From the NCBI GenBank assembly GCA_018242365.1, contig JAFECB010000006.1, positions 64,816-128,815 on the forward strand: 64,000 bases of DNA. The letters run 5' to 3'. The translations under genes were made by a program, and so were the position numbers. The DNA is from Pseudomonadota bacterium. GTDB taxonomy: Bacteria; Pseudomonadota; Gammaproteobacteria; Xanthomonadales; Xanthomonadaceae. The notes under the pieces were generated by a model. It was not told where the DNA came from and did no database searches. It was given only the letters and a program-made list of their open reading frames with translations. Below, in pieces: positions 45,210-54,344 of this stretch (the first letter of the stretch is position 1; each line of letters begins with the position of its first letter).

Positions 45210-45320
45210 CCCCTCTCCCCCCGGGAGAGGGGTTGGGGTGAGGGTTCGAATCACTACGAACCTTGACCTCGCGTCAAACCCTCATCCGGCGCTTTGCGCC
45301 AGCTTCCCGCAAGCGGGAAG
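45210..45320. repeat. Composite REP element inside the efflux operon
   Basis: Three hairpins occur in 111 bp: CCCCTCTCCC/GGGAGAGGGG (45210-45232), GGCGC-TTT-GCGCC (45288-45300) and CTTCCCGC-AA-GCGGGAAG (45303-45320). Between them GGGGTGAGGGTTC and AACCCTCATCC are mutually inverted, so the whole can fold back. This CCCTCTCC...GGGTGAGGG plus CCCTCATCCGGCGC unit is a familiar interspersed repeat type in these bacteria. It separates the ATPase from its permeases. Confidence 0.6.
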
Positions 45321-45337
45321 GACAAGCTGGAGGCTCC

Positions 45338-46495
45338 ATGAAATATTTCCACTTGGTCTGGGCCGCGCTGGTGCGCAGCAAGACTCGCACCCTGCTCACC
45401 CTGATGTCGGTGGTGGCTGCGTTCCTGCTGTTCGGCATGCTGGATTCGGTGCGCGTCGCCTTCAATTCCGGCGGCAGCGTCGCCGGCGCCAACCGCATGG
45501 TGACGATGTCGCGGTTGTCGATCACCCAGATGCTGCCCTACAGCCTCGACCAGCAGATCCACGCGGTGCCCGGCGTGAAGCAGGCGGCCTATGCCGCGTG
45601 GTTCGGCGGCATCTACCGCGACCCGAAGAATTTCTTCGCCAATTTCAGCGTCAGCCCGAACTACCTCGACCTGTACCCGGAGTTCAAGCTGCCGGATGCC
45701 CAGCGCAAGGCCTGGCAGGCCGACCGCCAGGGCGCGATCGTCGGCGAGGCGCTGGCCCGGCAGTTCGGTTGGAAGATCGGCGACACCATCCCGTTGCAGG
45801 CGACGATCTTCCCGACCCACGGCAGCAACGATTGGAGCTTCACCCTGCGCGGCATCTACCACGTCGACGACCCGAAGATGAAGGCGCAGGAGCGCGTGCT
45901 GTTCTTCCATTGGACCTATTTCGACGAGGCCAATGACTACGTGAAGGGACGGGTGGGCTGGTGGATCGTGCAACCGGACAAGACCGCTTCGGCCGATGCC
46001 GTGGCCAAGGCCATCGACGCGCTCAGCGAGAACTCCGACCACGAGACCAAGACCCAGAGCGAAGCCGCGTTCAACCAGTCGTTCGCCAAGCAGTTCGCCG
46101 ACATCGGCTTGATTGTTTCCGCGATCATGGGCGCGGTGTTCTTCACCCTGCTGCTGCTCACAGGCAACACCATGGCGCAGGCCGTGCGCGAACGCATTCC
46201 CGAGCTGGCGGTGCTGAAGACGATTGGCTTCTCCAACCGCAGCGTGCTGTGGCTGGTGCTGGCCGAATCGGTGCTGCTGGTGGTGTTGGGCGGAACCCTG
46301 GGCATGCTGCTGGCCGCTGCCATCGTGCCCGCAGTCGGTGCCGCCAGTGGCGGCATGATCGCCCTGCCCGGCCTGCTCGCGCAGACCTGGGGCTTGGGCT
46401 TGGCCCTGATGGTCGGGATTGGCCTGCTGGTGGGCGTGCTGCCTGCCCTGCGCGGGATGCGCCTGAACATCGTTGATGCGCTGGCTGGGCGCTGA
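45338..46495 (+). CDS. FtsX/MacB-type ABC permease 1
   Basis: The 385-residue permease has one N-terminal helix, a large periplasmic MacB core domain (about residues 45-255) and three C-terminal helices with the FtsX-like segment AVRERIPELAVLKTIGFSNRSVLWLVLAES. The ATG at 45338 is preceded by GGAGG. It and the next gene probably form a heterodimeric transmembrane unit for the MacB-like ATPase. Confidence 0.9.
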   Translation: MKYFHLVWAALVRSKTRTLLTLMSVVAAFLLFGMLDSVRVAFNSGGSVAGANRMVTMSRLSITQMLPYSLDQQIHAVPGVKQAAYAAWFGGIYRDPKNFFANFSVSPNYLDLYPEFKLPDAQRKAWQADRQGAIVGEALARQFGWKIGDTIPLQATIFPTHGSNDWSFTLRGIYHVDDPKMKAQERVLFFHWTYFDEANDYVKGRVGWWIVQPDKTASADAVAKAIDALSENSDHETKTQSEAAFNQSFAKQFADIGLIVSAIMGAVFFTLLLLTGNTMAQAVRERIPELAVLKTIGFSNRSVLWLVLAESVLLVVLGGTLGMLLAAAIVPAVGAASGGMIALPGLLAQTWGLGLALMVGIGLLVGVLPALRGMRLNIVDALAGR

Positions 46496-46505
46496 GGAGA
46501 ACACC

Positions 46506-47825
46506 ATGCAACGTCTCAAGGGATTCCTGTTCGGCCTGCTCACCGTCCTGTCGCTGGTCATCATGCTGGGCGCGTGGATCGTCGCGCCGTGGTATGTCGT
46601 CCTCGGTGTGGCCGTCGTCATCGCGCTGTGGCTGTCGCTGACCCGCAGCGGCCGACTGGCGCGCGAAGCCGCGAAGATCGGCATCGCCAGCCTGCCGCAG
46701 CGCTGGGGTTCTTCGCTGGTGATCGTGATCGGGATTGCCGGCGTGGTCGGTGTGCTGGTGGCGATGCTGGCGATGGGCGAAGGCTTCAAGGCCACGCTCG
46801 ATCAGACCGGCAGCACCGATAGCGCGATCATCCTGCGCGCCGGTTCGCAGGCGGAAACCAATTCCGTGATCACCCGCGACCAGGTGCCACTGATTTCCGC
46901 ACTGCCAGGCATCGCGCAGGGAGCGGACGGCAAGCCGCTGGCGTCGCCGGAGTTGTCGCAGGTGGTGAACCTGCCGACCACGGCCGACGGGACCGATGCC
47001 AATGTGCAATTCCGCGGGATTGGCCCGGAAGGCTGGGCGATCCGCCCGAACGTGCGCATCATCGAGGGTCGTCGCTTCACCCCCGGCCTGCGCGAGTTGG
47101 TGGTCGGCAAGGGCGCGCTGCGGCAATTCCGTGGCCTCGCCGTGGGCCGCCAGTTGAAACTCGCGAACCAGATGTGGACCGTGGTCGGCGTGTTCGAGGC
47201 CAAGGATTCGCACGACTCCGAACTGTGGACCGATGCCGACGTGCTCGGCCCCGCCTACCAGCGCCAGGCCTTCCAGTCGATGACGGTCAAGCTCGATGGC
47301 AAGGCCGGGTTCAAGCAGCTGAAGGCAGCGCTGGCCGCCGATCCGAGGCTGAAGCTCGATGTCGATACCACCCGCGATTACTACGGCAAGCAATCGGAAG
47401 GCCTGACCAAACTGATCAGGATCCTCGGCAGCGTGATCGGCGCGATCATGGCGATCGGCGCGGTGTTCGGCGCGCTCAACAGCATGTATGCCGCGGTGGC
47501 CGGGCGTGCGCGTGAAATCGCCACCTTGCGCGCACTCGGCTTCCGCGGCCTGCCGGTGGTGACCGCGGTGATGCTGGAAACCATGCTGCTGGCGCTGCTG
47601 GGCGGCCTGCTCGGCGCCATCATCGCGTGGACCGTGTTCAACGGTTACACGGTCAGCACCCTGGGGCAAAACTTCAGCCAGGTGGTGTTCCAGTTCAAGG
47701 TCAGCCCGGAACTGGCCTGGACCGGGCTGAAATGGGCGCTGGGGATTGGTTTGGTCGGCGGCCTGTTCCCGGCATTGCGTGCGGCACGGCTGCCGGTGAC
47801 CGAGGCGCTGCGCGCGGCAGGTTGA
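46506..47825 (+). CDS. FtsX/MacB-type ABC permease 2
   Basis: The ATG at 46506 follows GAGGAG and gives 439 residues. Two N-terminal helices precede the first coupling region, then a periplasmic domain (about 95-300) and three C-terminal helices with GRAREIATLRALGFRGLPVVTAVMLETMLLALLGG, the FtsX signature. It is the last gene of the efflux operon, 10 bp after permease 1. Confidence 0.9.
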   Translation: MQRLKGFLFGLLTVLSLVIMLGAWIVAPWYVVLGVAVVIALWLSLTRSGRLAREAAKIGIASLPQRWGSSLVIVIGIAGVVGVLVAMLAMGEGFKATLDQTGSTDSAIILRAGSQAETNSVITRDQVPLISALPGIAQGADGKPLASPELSQVVNLPTTADGTDANVQFRGIGPEGWAIRPNVRIIEGRRFTPGLRELVVGKGALRQFRGLAVGRQLKLANQMWTVVGVFEAKDSHDSELWTDADVLGPAYQRQAFQSMTVKLDGKAGFKQLKAALAADPRLKLDVDTTRDYYGKQSEGLTKLIRILGSVIGAIMAIGAVFGALNSMYAAVAGRAREIATLRALGFRGLPVVTAVMLETMLLALLGGLLGAIIAWTVFNGYTVSTLGQNFSQVVFQFKVSPELAWTGLKWALGIGLVGGLFPALRAARLPVTEALRAAG

Positions 47826-47840
47826 TTCAGGCCGGCGGAA

Positions 47841-48761
47841 TCAGGCAGGCACAGGCCCGCTTCGGCGGGCCCGCAGCAAACCCTCCAGCGCGTACAGCGC
47901 CAGCGCGATCCAGATGAAGGCGAAGCCGATCGCGCGATTGCGGTCGAAGGGTTCATGCAGCACCAGCACGCCGATCAGCAATTGCAGGGTCGGCGAAATG
48001 TATTGCAGCAGGCCCACCAGTGAAAACGGAATGCGCTGCACTGCCGCGGCAAACCCGATCAGGGGCAAGGCGGTGAGCACGCCGCCGAATACCAGCAGGC
48101 CGGTGATGCCAACACCCCAGGCGGGCGCGGCCGCATGGGCGAACAGATGGCCGTGACCGTTGGCCTCGGCCCAACCGAGGAACAGCAGCGCCGGCAACAG
48201 CAGGTACAGACTTTCCACGCCCAGCCCGCGCACCGGCGGAGCGCCGAGCAATTTGCGCAGCAGGCCATAGGTGCCGAACGAGATCGCCAGCGACAGCGCG
48301 ATCCACGGGAAGCTGCCGTAGTTGAAGGTCAGCCAGAGCACGCCGAGCGCAGCGATGAGCACCGCCGTCCATTGCACGCGATTGAGGCGTTCGCGCAGCA
48401 CGACCACGCCGAGGATCACGTTGAACAACGGGTTGATGAAATAGCCGAGCGCGGATTCGACCACATGGCCGGCATTCACCGCCCAGATGTACAGGCCCCA
48501 GTTGAAGGCGATCAGCACGCCACTGAGGGCGAGCATCGAGGCTGCACGCGGTCGCGCCAGCGTCTCGCGCAGCCAGCCACGGCCGTACTTGAAGCCCAGC
48601 CATGCCGACACCAACAGCGCGCTCCAGACCACCCGGTGCGCCATGATCTGCATCGCGGGCACCTGTTTGAGCAGGTGCCAATACAGCGGCATCACGCCCC
48701 AGGCGACGTAGGACGCCACCGCGATCCACATGCCGCCGCGGTCGAGCTTGCCGGTACTCAC
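47841..48761 (-). CDS. rarD: RarD-type EamA transporter
   Basis: The 306-residue protein has ten membrane helices and RarD-specific segments: GVMPLYWHLLKQVPAMQIMAHRVVWSALLV, NWGLYIWAVNAGHVVESALGYFINPLFNV and LQYISPTLQLLIGVLVLHEPF. RarD proteins are DMT carriers without a firm substrate. Its start overlaps the end of the next DMT gene upstream by 4 bp. Confidence 0.9.
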   Translation of the reverse strand: MSTGKLDRGGMWIAVASYVAWGVMPLYWHLLKQVPAMQIMAHRVVWSALLVSAWLGFKYGRGWLRETLARPRAASMLALSGVLIAFNWGLYIWAVNAGHVVESALGYFINPLFNVILGVVVLRERLNRVQWTAVLIAALGVLWLTFNYGSFPWIALSLAISFGTYGLLRKLLGAPPVRGLGVESLYLLLPALLFLGWAEANGHGHLFAHAAAPAWGVGITGLLVFGGVLTALPLIGFAAAVQRIPFSLVGLLQYISPTLQLLIGVLVLHEPFDRNRAIGFAFIWIALALYALEGLLRARRSGPVPA

Positions 48762-49672
48762 GACGCCCTGGCCTTGACGACCTTGGCGAGGTTGATCGCC
48801 ACTACGCCGGACAGGATCACGCCCATCGCCAGCAACTCGTGCAGGCCGAAGCGCTCATGCGCCAGCAGTGCACCCAGCAGCACCGCGATCGCCGGATTGA
48901 CATAGGCATAGCTGGTCGCCAGCGCCGGCCGGACATGGTGCAGCAGCCAGACGTAGGCCGAGAAACCGGCCAGCGAGCCCAGCACCACCAGGTACCAGAA
49001 TGCGGCGATGCCCTGCGCGCTGGGCAGGCCGTCGAAACGCTCGCCAACACCGAGACCAACGCCACACATCAATGCGCCACCGCAGAGCATCTGTCCGGCC
49101 GCGGCCATGAACGGCGACGGCAGGTCGCGGCCACGGCTCCAGATCGAACCAAACGACCACGCCAGCGAAGCGCCCAACAGCGCCGCCAGCCCCAACGGCG
49201 TCCCGGCCAAATCACCACCCGCGCTGAGCCATAGCACGCCAAGGAAGCCGATGATCAGCCCCGTCCACTCCATCGCGGTCGGACGCTCACCGCGCAGCGC
49301 GGCGAACACGCCCATCCACAAGGCCGACGAGGACACGATCACCGCGGTCATTCCCGACGACACCGACAGCTCGCCGTAATTGACCAAGCCATTGCCGCAG
49401 CCCAGCAGCAGCGCCCCCATCACCGCGAGGTTGCACCACTGCGCGCGGCTGGGTGCCGGCACCCCGCGCCAGCGCAGGAAGGCGAACAACAAGCCACCGG
49501 CGACGAGGAAGCGAATACCGCCGAGCAGGAAGGGCGGAAAGCCTCCTTCCAATGCGAAGCGGATGGCGAGATAGGTCGATCCCCATATCAGGTACAGCGA
49601 GCCCAGCGCCAAGGCAACGCCGGAAGCCGGCGCCGCGAGGCTTGCTGCTGTCGATGCGGGGGAAGTCGCCAT
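48758..49672 (-). CDS. EamA/DMT-family transporter (YedA-like)
   Basis: The 304-residue carrier has ten membrane helices with the YedA-type start LYLIWGSTYLAIRFALEGGFPPFLLGGIRF and second EamA half (LAWSFGSIWSRGRDLP, TSYAYVNPAIAVLLG). It is coupled to rarD. Two exporters of the same fold side by side may have arisen by duplication or serve related amino-acid-like substrates; that is inference. Confidence 0.85.
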   Translation of the reverse strand: MATSPASTAASLAAPASGVALALGSLYLIWGSTYLAIRFALEGGFPPFLLGGIRFLVAGGLLFAFLRWRGVPAPSRAQWCNLAVMGALLLGCGNGLVNYGELSVSSGMTAVIVSSSALWMGVFAALRGERPTAMEWTGLIIGFLGVLWLSAGGDLAGTPLGLAALLGASLAWSFGSIWSRGRDLPSPFMAAAGQMLCGGALMCGVGLGVGERFDGLPSAQGIAAFWYLVVLGSLAGFSAYVWLLHHVRPALATSYAYVNPAIAVLLGALLAHERFGLHELLAMGVILSGVVAINLAKVVKARAS

Positions 49673-49743
49673 CGTGTCCCTATCGAACGAAAGCGGGTGC
49701 CGATGGCACCCGCTTGGTCGAACCGTCAGTCGAAAAATCCGGA

Positions 49744-51948
49744 TCAGTCGGCCCAGTGCCCGGCCACGTTATGGGTCTGCGGCAACACCTGCGCCGCAAG
49801 TCGCGGGTCGCGCCCCAGCAAGGACACCGTATCCGACAGGATCGCGGCCGATTCACGCAGCAGCGGATCGGTGGCAGTGCGGGCCGCTGCCTCGCGCGCC
49901 ACCGCATCGGACGCGTTGCGCTCGTCCGCGGTCAGTCCATCGTCGGAACTTCCTTCCAGCAAGGGATCACGATTGATGCCGAGGCGTGCGCGGGTCTCCG
50001 CGCGCGACTTGCGCTGGGCATCGAAGCGATCCCGCTCGGCGCGGCGCTCGGTCTCGTTGAGCGAGATCGTCTTCTTCGCCTGCTCCTCGCGGAACTGGCG
50101 CACGTCCTCGATCCACCACTGGTATTCCACGTCCTTGGCCGAGCGTGCTTCATGGCGCGCCTGCAGCGAGGCCAGCAAGGGCGCGAAGTTGCCGTAGCGC
50201 ACATGCGGCGAAGCCACGATCCGGGTCCACGGCAACGCATTCGGATAGGTGCTTTCGCCATATTCGCTGCCATCGACGCTGACCGGGAAGCTCACGTCCG
50301 GCACCACGCCCTTGTTCTGGGTGCTGCTGCCGTCGGGGCGGAAGAATTGGGCGATGGTCAGCTTCAGCTCGCCAAAGCGGCCATCGACCTTGGCAGGCCA
50401 GCGGTCGAGGTCGAGCATGGTCTGCACCGTGCCCTTGCCGAAGCTGGTTTCACCGATGATCAGGCCGCGCCCGTAATCCTGGATGGCGCCGGCCACGATT
50501 TCCGAGGCCGAGGCCGAGCCACGGTTGACCAGCACCGCCAGCGGTCCATCCCAGGCCACGCCGCCGTCACGGTCGTACTGCACCGTCACCTTGCCGCCGG
50601 TCTCGCGCACCTGCACCACCGGACCCTGGTCGATGAACAGCCCGGTCAACTCCACCGCCTCGCTGAGCGAACCACCGCCATTGCCGCGCAGGTCGAGCAC
50701 CACGCCATCGACCTTCTGCGCGCGGAAATCGCCGAGGATCTTGGCCACGTCGTGGGTGGCCGACGCGTAATTGGGATCGCCACGACGGCGCGCGTCGAAG
50801 TCCTGGTAGAACCCGGGCAGGCGGACCACGCCGATCTTGCGCGCCGGCGCGTCGGCAGTGGCCGGCACATTGATGGTTTCGGCACGCGCACGCGCATCCT
50901 CGATCCGCACATTGGCGCGGGTCAGCTGCACCTGCTGCGGCTTGCTGTCCATCGGCGCTTCCGCCGATACCACGTCCAGCCGCACCTGGGTGCCGGCCTT
51001 GCCACGGATCAACTGGACCACGTCATCGGTGCGCCAGCCGACCACATCCTTCATCTCACCCTGCGGCCCCTGGCCGACGCCGACGATGCGATCACCGGTC
51101 TTGAGATGGCCGCTGCGCGCAGCCGGGCCACCCGGCACCAGCTCGCGGACCACGATGAAATCGTCCTGGCGGAACAAAACTGCACCGATGCCTTCCAGCG
51201 AGTTCGACATCTCGATCGCGAAGTTCTCGGCACTGCGCGGATTCATGTATTCGGTGTGCGGATCGATGGTCTCCGCATAGGCATTCATGAAGCTCTGGAA
51301 GACGTCATCCCCCTTGAGCTCATTGACGCTGTCGAGCAGGTTGGCGTAACGCTTGTCCAGCGTCTTGCGGATATCGTCCGGCTGCTTGCCGGCCAGCTTC
51401 AGCCGCAGCCAGTCGTTCATCACCGACTGCCGCCAAAGCACATCCAGCCCGGCCGCATCGGTCCACGGTGCGTCCTTGCGGTCATAGGCATAGCTCTGGT
51501 TGCCGCTGAAATCGAAATTGCCCTTCAACAGGCCACGCGCATAGGCGATGCGTTGCCGAACGCGGTCGCGATAGACCGTGAAGATCGCCCACGCTGGCTG
51601 GACCTGGCCGGAGCGGATCGCATCGTCGAGCGTCGTTGCATAGGTCTGGAAGCCGGCGACGTCAGTGGCGGTCAGGAAGAACTTGTTCGGGTCCAGCGTC
51701 TTCAGATATTCGTCGAGGATCTTGCGCGACAACGCATCATCCAAGGTCTGCGGGCGATAGGCATAGCTGCTGTCCGAGAGCAGGCCATTGAGCATCCGCG
51801 ATGTGACCATCTGCGCCTGGGTCGGGCCGGCGAGCGTCGCAGGCGGGTCATTGACCGCGGCGCCCGCGGTCGTCAATGCCAGTGGCAGCACGAGCGATGC
51901 GCCGAGGATCAGGGCACGCAGGGAACGGGGAAGGCGCTGGATCATCAT
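49744..51948 (-). CDS. prc: Tail-specific (C-terminal-processing) periplasmic protease Prc
   Basis: The 734-residue protein has a signal peptide, an N-terminal helical region, a PDZ domain (about residues 240-330), the S41 protease domain and the DUF3340-like C-terminal part. The Ser/Lys dyad is visible: GSASASE (residues 477-483) and Lys505 in SFGKGTVQ; by family spacing the nucleophile is Ser480. It trims or degrades envelope proteins and peptidoglycan hydrolases. It is monocistronic and slightly longer than the E. coli enzyme. Confidence 0.93.
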   Translation of the reverse strand: MMIQRLPRSLRALILGASLVLPLALTTAGAAVNDPPATLAGPTQAQMVTSRMLNGLLSDSSYAYRPQTLDDALSRKILDEYLKTLDPNKFFLTATDVAGFQTYATTLDDAIRSGQVQPAWAIFTVYRDRVRQRIAYARGLLKGNFDFSGNQSYAYDRKDAPWTDAAGLDVLWRQSVMNDWLRLKLAGKQPDDIRKTLDKRYANLLDSVNELKGDDVFQSFMNAYAETIDPHTEYMNPRSAENFAIEMSNSLEGIGAVLFRQDDFIVVRELVPGGPAARSGHLKTGDRIVGVGQGPQGEMKDVVGWRTDDVVQLIRGKAGTQVRLDVVSAEAPMDSKPQQVQLTRANVRIEDARARAETINVPATADAPARKIGVVRLPGFYQDFDARRRGDPNYASATHDVAKILGDFRAQKVDGVVLDLRGNGGGSLSEAVELTGLFIDQGPVVQVRETGGKVTVQYDRDGGVAWDGPLAVLVNRGSASASEIVAGAIQDYGRGLIIGETSFGKGTVQTMLDLDRWPAKVDGRFGELKLTIAQFFRPDGSSTQNKGVVPDVSFPVSVDGSEYGESTYPNALPWTRIVASPHVRYGNFAPLLASLQARHEARSAKDVEYQWWIEDVRQFREEQAKKTISLNETERRAERDRFDAQRKSRAETRARLGINRDPLLEGSSDDGLTADERNASDAVAREAAARTATDPLLRESAAILSDTVSLLGRDPRLAAQVLPQTHNVAGHWAD

Positions 51949-52168
51949 GTCTCCGCGACGCTGTGGCGCCGCTGCAAGGTCAAATCGTCGAATGGAACAT
52001 CGTCAGAATGCCCGCGATGCGGACATTCCGACAGTGCCGGAAGTCCGCGCCAAGGGCAGGTCTTCACTTTACCGGGCAGGCGTCAATCTGTGTGAACGCA
52101 GGCCATGACGGCTTGGAGCCTCGGCATGCGCGGAAGTTCCGCAAGGCCCGGAGCGGCTCGTGCCCGGT

Positions 52169-52717
52169 TCAGCGACTGCCGCGGGTGACCGTCGCCAGCG
52201 ACGCCAGGAACTCCGGGCCGCAGCCCTTGAAGCGGCCGCCGCGTTCGGTGATTTCGACCGGGTAGATGACCCGTGCGAAGATCACGCCCGCCACCAAGGC
52301 GGCCACCGAGCCGGCGAAACAGGCCAGCGAAATCCCCGCGGTTTCGCCACCGAACATCACCACGCCAGCCACGAACATCAGGACGAACAGCCCCAGCGCG
52401 GACCCCACCTTGAGCCATCGGCGCTTGCGGTGTTGGTCGCACAATCCCGCTGAAATCTCGATCTTCTTGCGCACGATCATCGCGGCGATCGCATAGAGGA
52501 TGATGTTCAGCAGGATCAGCAGGTACCAACCGGACGCATGCCAGTAGTAGGTCTTGCGCTTCGGCCGCTGGACCAGCAGCGTGTTGCAATTGACGCAACG
52601 CTGCGGCAGGTCGCTGCCGCGCGCAACGTAGACGGTGCCGCCGGATTCACGCCAGCAGTCGCCGCGGGCGATGTCGTGGACGTCCGCCTCCGGCGGCAGG
52701 TAGGGGTTGCGTTCCAT
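52169..52717 (-). CDS. Uncharacterised membrane protein with zinc-ribbon-like CxxC
   Basis: The 182-residue protein begins MERNPYLPPEADV, a lead common to small xanthomonad membrane proteins. It has a cytoplasmic CVNC pair plus a later Cys in LCDQHRK that could bind zinc, and four membrane helices (about residues 64-82, 105-122, 124-145 and a weaker one). No partner gene is adjacent. Function unknown. Confidence 0.7.
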   Translation of the reverse strand: MERNPYLPPEADVHDIARGDCWRESGGTVYVARGSDLPQRCVNCNTLLVQRPKRKTYYWHASGWYLLILLNIILYAIAAMIVRKKIEISAGLCDQHRKRRWLKVGSALGLFVLMFVAGVVMFGGETAGISLACFAGSVAALVAGVIFARVIYPVEITERGGRFKGCGPEFLASLATVTRGSR

Positions 52718-52796
52718 CGATTACCGGCACTCCAGATCAAATTCGGCGGCACGCAGCGCCCGGCGCATCATGCCCATGACCCACTAACGGCAACGC

Positions 52797-54206
52797 TCAA
52801 GCGCGCCCGTACTGGTCTTCGTAACGGACGATGTCGTCTTCGCCCAGATAGTCGCCGGACTGCACTTCGATCAGTTCCAGCACCTCGTGGCCGGGATTCT
52901 CCAGCCGATGGGTCGCCCCGATCGGGATATAGGCCGACTGGTTGGCGCACAGGTCGAAGACCTCATCGTTGCGTGTCACCCGCGCGGTGCCGCTGACCAC
53001 CACCCAGTGCTCTGCGCGGTGCCGATGCGACTGCAGCGACAGTCGCGCGCCGGGCTTGACCTTGATCCGCTTGACCTGGAAACAACTGCCGACATCGACC
53101 GAGTCATAACTGCCCCACGGCCGATGCACTTCGCGGTGCAACACCGCCTGCGAGCGTTGCTGCGCCTTCAGCTGCGCGACCACGTCCTTGACCTGCTGGA
53201 CGCGATCCTTGCGCGCGACCAACACCGCATCGGCGGTTTCCACCACCACGATGTCGTCCACGCCGACCAGCGCGACCATCCGCTGCGACCAGGCATAGCT
53301 GTTGCGGCTATCGACCGCGATGACTTCGCCGCGACAGGCGTTGCCGCTGGCGTCCTGCGCACTCACACCCCACAGCGACGACCACGAACCGACGTCGCTC
53401 CAGCCGAAGTCCACCGGCAGCACCATCGCCGCGTCGGTGTTTTCCATCACCGCGTAGTCGATGGAGTCGGACGGGCACTGGGCAAACGCGACCTTGTCGA
53501 GACGGATGAAGTCGCCGTCGCGTGCCGCCGCATCGAAGGCCTTGCGCACCGCCTCGGCGATCTCGGGCCGGAAGCGCTGCAATTCCTCCAGGTAGCGCGA
53601 GGCGCGCAGCAGGAACATGCCGCTGTTCCAGAAGAAATCGCCGGCGTCGAGATAGCCCTGCGCGGTGGCGGCATCGGGTTTCTCGACGAAGCGCAGCACC
53701 TTGCGCACGCCTTCGCCCACACCTGCCTGTATGTAGCCAAAGCCGGTTTCCGGCGCGCTCGGCACGATCCCGAAGGTCACCAGCGCGCCGGCTTCCGCCG
53801 CAGGACTGGCCGCACGTACGGCCGCGCGGAACGCCTCGGGATCACGCACCACATGATCGGACGGCAGTACCAGCATCAGCGGGTCCTCGCCACTGGCCAT
53901 CGCCTGCAGCGCTGCCGCCGCGATCGCCGGGGCGGTATTGCGGCCGATGGGCTCAAGCAGGATGGCCGGCACCGGCGCACCGATCTGGCGCAGTTGTTCG
54001 GCCACCAGGAAGCGATGCTCTTCGCCGGCGACCACGATCGGCGCGCTGTCGGCGATTGCGGCTACCCGCTGCCAGGTGTCCTGCAGCATCGTGGCGTCCC
54101 CCGCCAGCGGCAGGAACTGCTTCGGATAGGCCTCGCGCGACAGCGGCCAGAGCCGGGTGCCGGAACCGCCGGACAACAGGACAGCTTGCAACTTCGCCAC
54201 GCACAC
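52797..54206 (-). CDS. xanB: Bifunctional mannose-1-phosphate guanylyltransferase / phosphomannose isomerase
   Basis: The 469-residue enzyme has the GDP-mannose pyrophosphorylase domain with LSGGSGTRLWPLSREAYPKQFLPL (residues 10-33), FVEKPD and a C-terminal cupin isomerase domain with QSHRHRAEHWVVVSGTA (zinc His residues). It makes mannose-6-phosphate and GDP-mannose for lipopolysaccharide and exopolysaccharide. The start codon is GTG. A REP-like element lies just upstream. Confidence 0.93.
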   Translation of the reverse strand: MCVAKLQAVLLSGGSGTRLWPLSREAYPKQFLPLAGDATMLQDTWQRVAAIADSAPIVVAGEEHRFLVAEQLRQIGAPVPAILLEPIGRNTAPAIAAAALQAMASGEDPLMLVLPSDHVVRDPEAFRAAVRAASPAAEAGALVTFGIVPSAPETGFGYIQAGVGEGVRKVLRFVEKPDAATAQGYLDAGDFFWNSGMFLLRASRYLEELQRFRPEIAEAVRKAFDAAARDGDFIRLDKVAFAQCPSDSIDYAVMENTDAAMVLPVDFGWSDVGSWSSLWGVSAQDASGNACRGEVIAVDSRNSYAWSQRMVALVGVDDIVVVETADAVLVARKDRVQQVKDVVAQLKAQQRSQAVLHREVHRPWGSYDSVDVGSCFQVKRIKVKPGARLSLQSHRHRAEHWVVVSGTARVTRNDEVFDLCANQSAYIPIGATHRLENPGHEVLELIEVQSGDYLGEDDIVRYEDQYGRA

Positions 54207-54238
54207 CTCGCTAGGGAATCTATCGACTAGTTCAGAGA

Positions 54239-54297
54239 TTCCCGCCAGCCACGGACTCGGCGTGGGCTGACACCTCCTGGATGGAGTTGTTCAGCCC
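54239..54297. repeat. Dispersed REP-like element, copy 2
   Basis: This copy shares TTCCCGCCAGCCA, GGCTGACA, CTGGATGG and TTGTTC with 218-272. GGCTGA and TTGTTCAGCC pair across the element. It fills most of the gap between the divergent xanB and amgK starts. Confidence 0.5.
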
Positions 54298-54344
54298 TTT
54301 CCACAGGACTCGCTGAATGCAGGGTGGGAGTTTACCCTGTGGGG

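Noticed and set aside
49453..52095. An 880-codon open frame on the plus strand opposite prc
   Set aside because: It has Arg/His/Gly-rich composition without domains and mirrors the prc codons. Long antisense frames are expected in GC-rich DNA with strong third-position bias.
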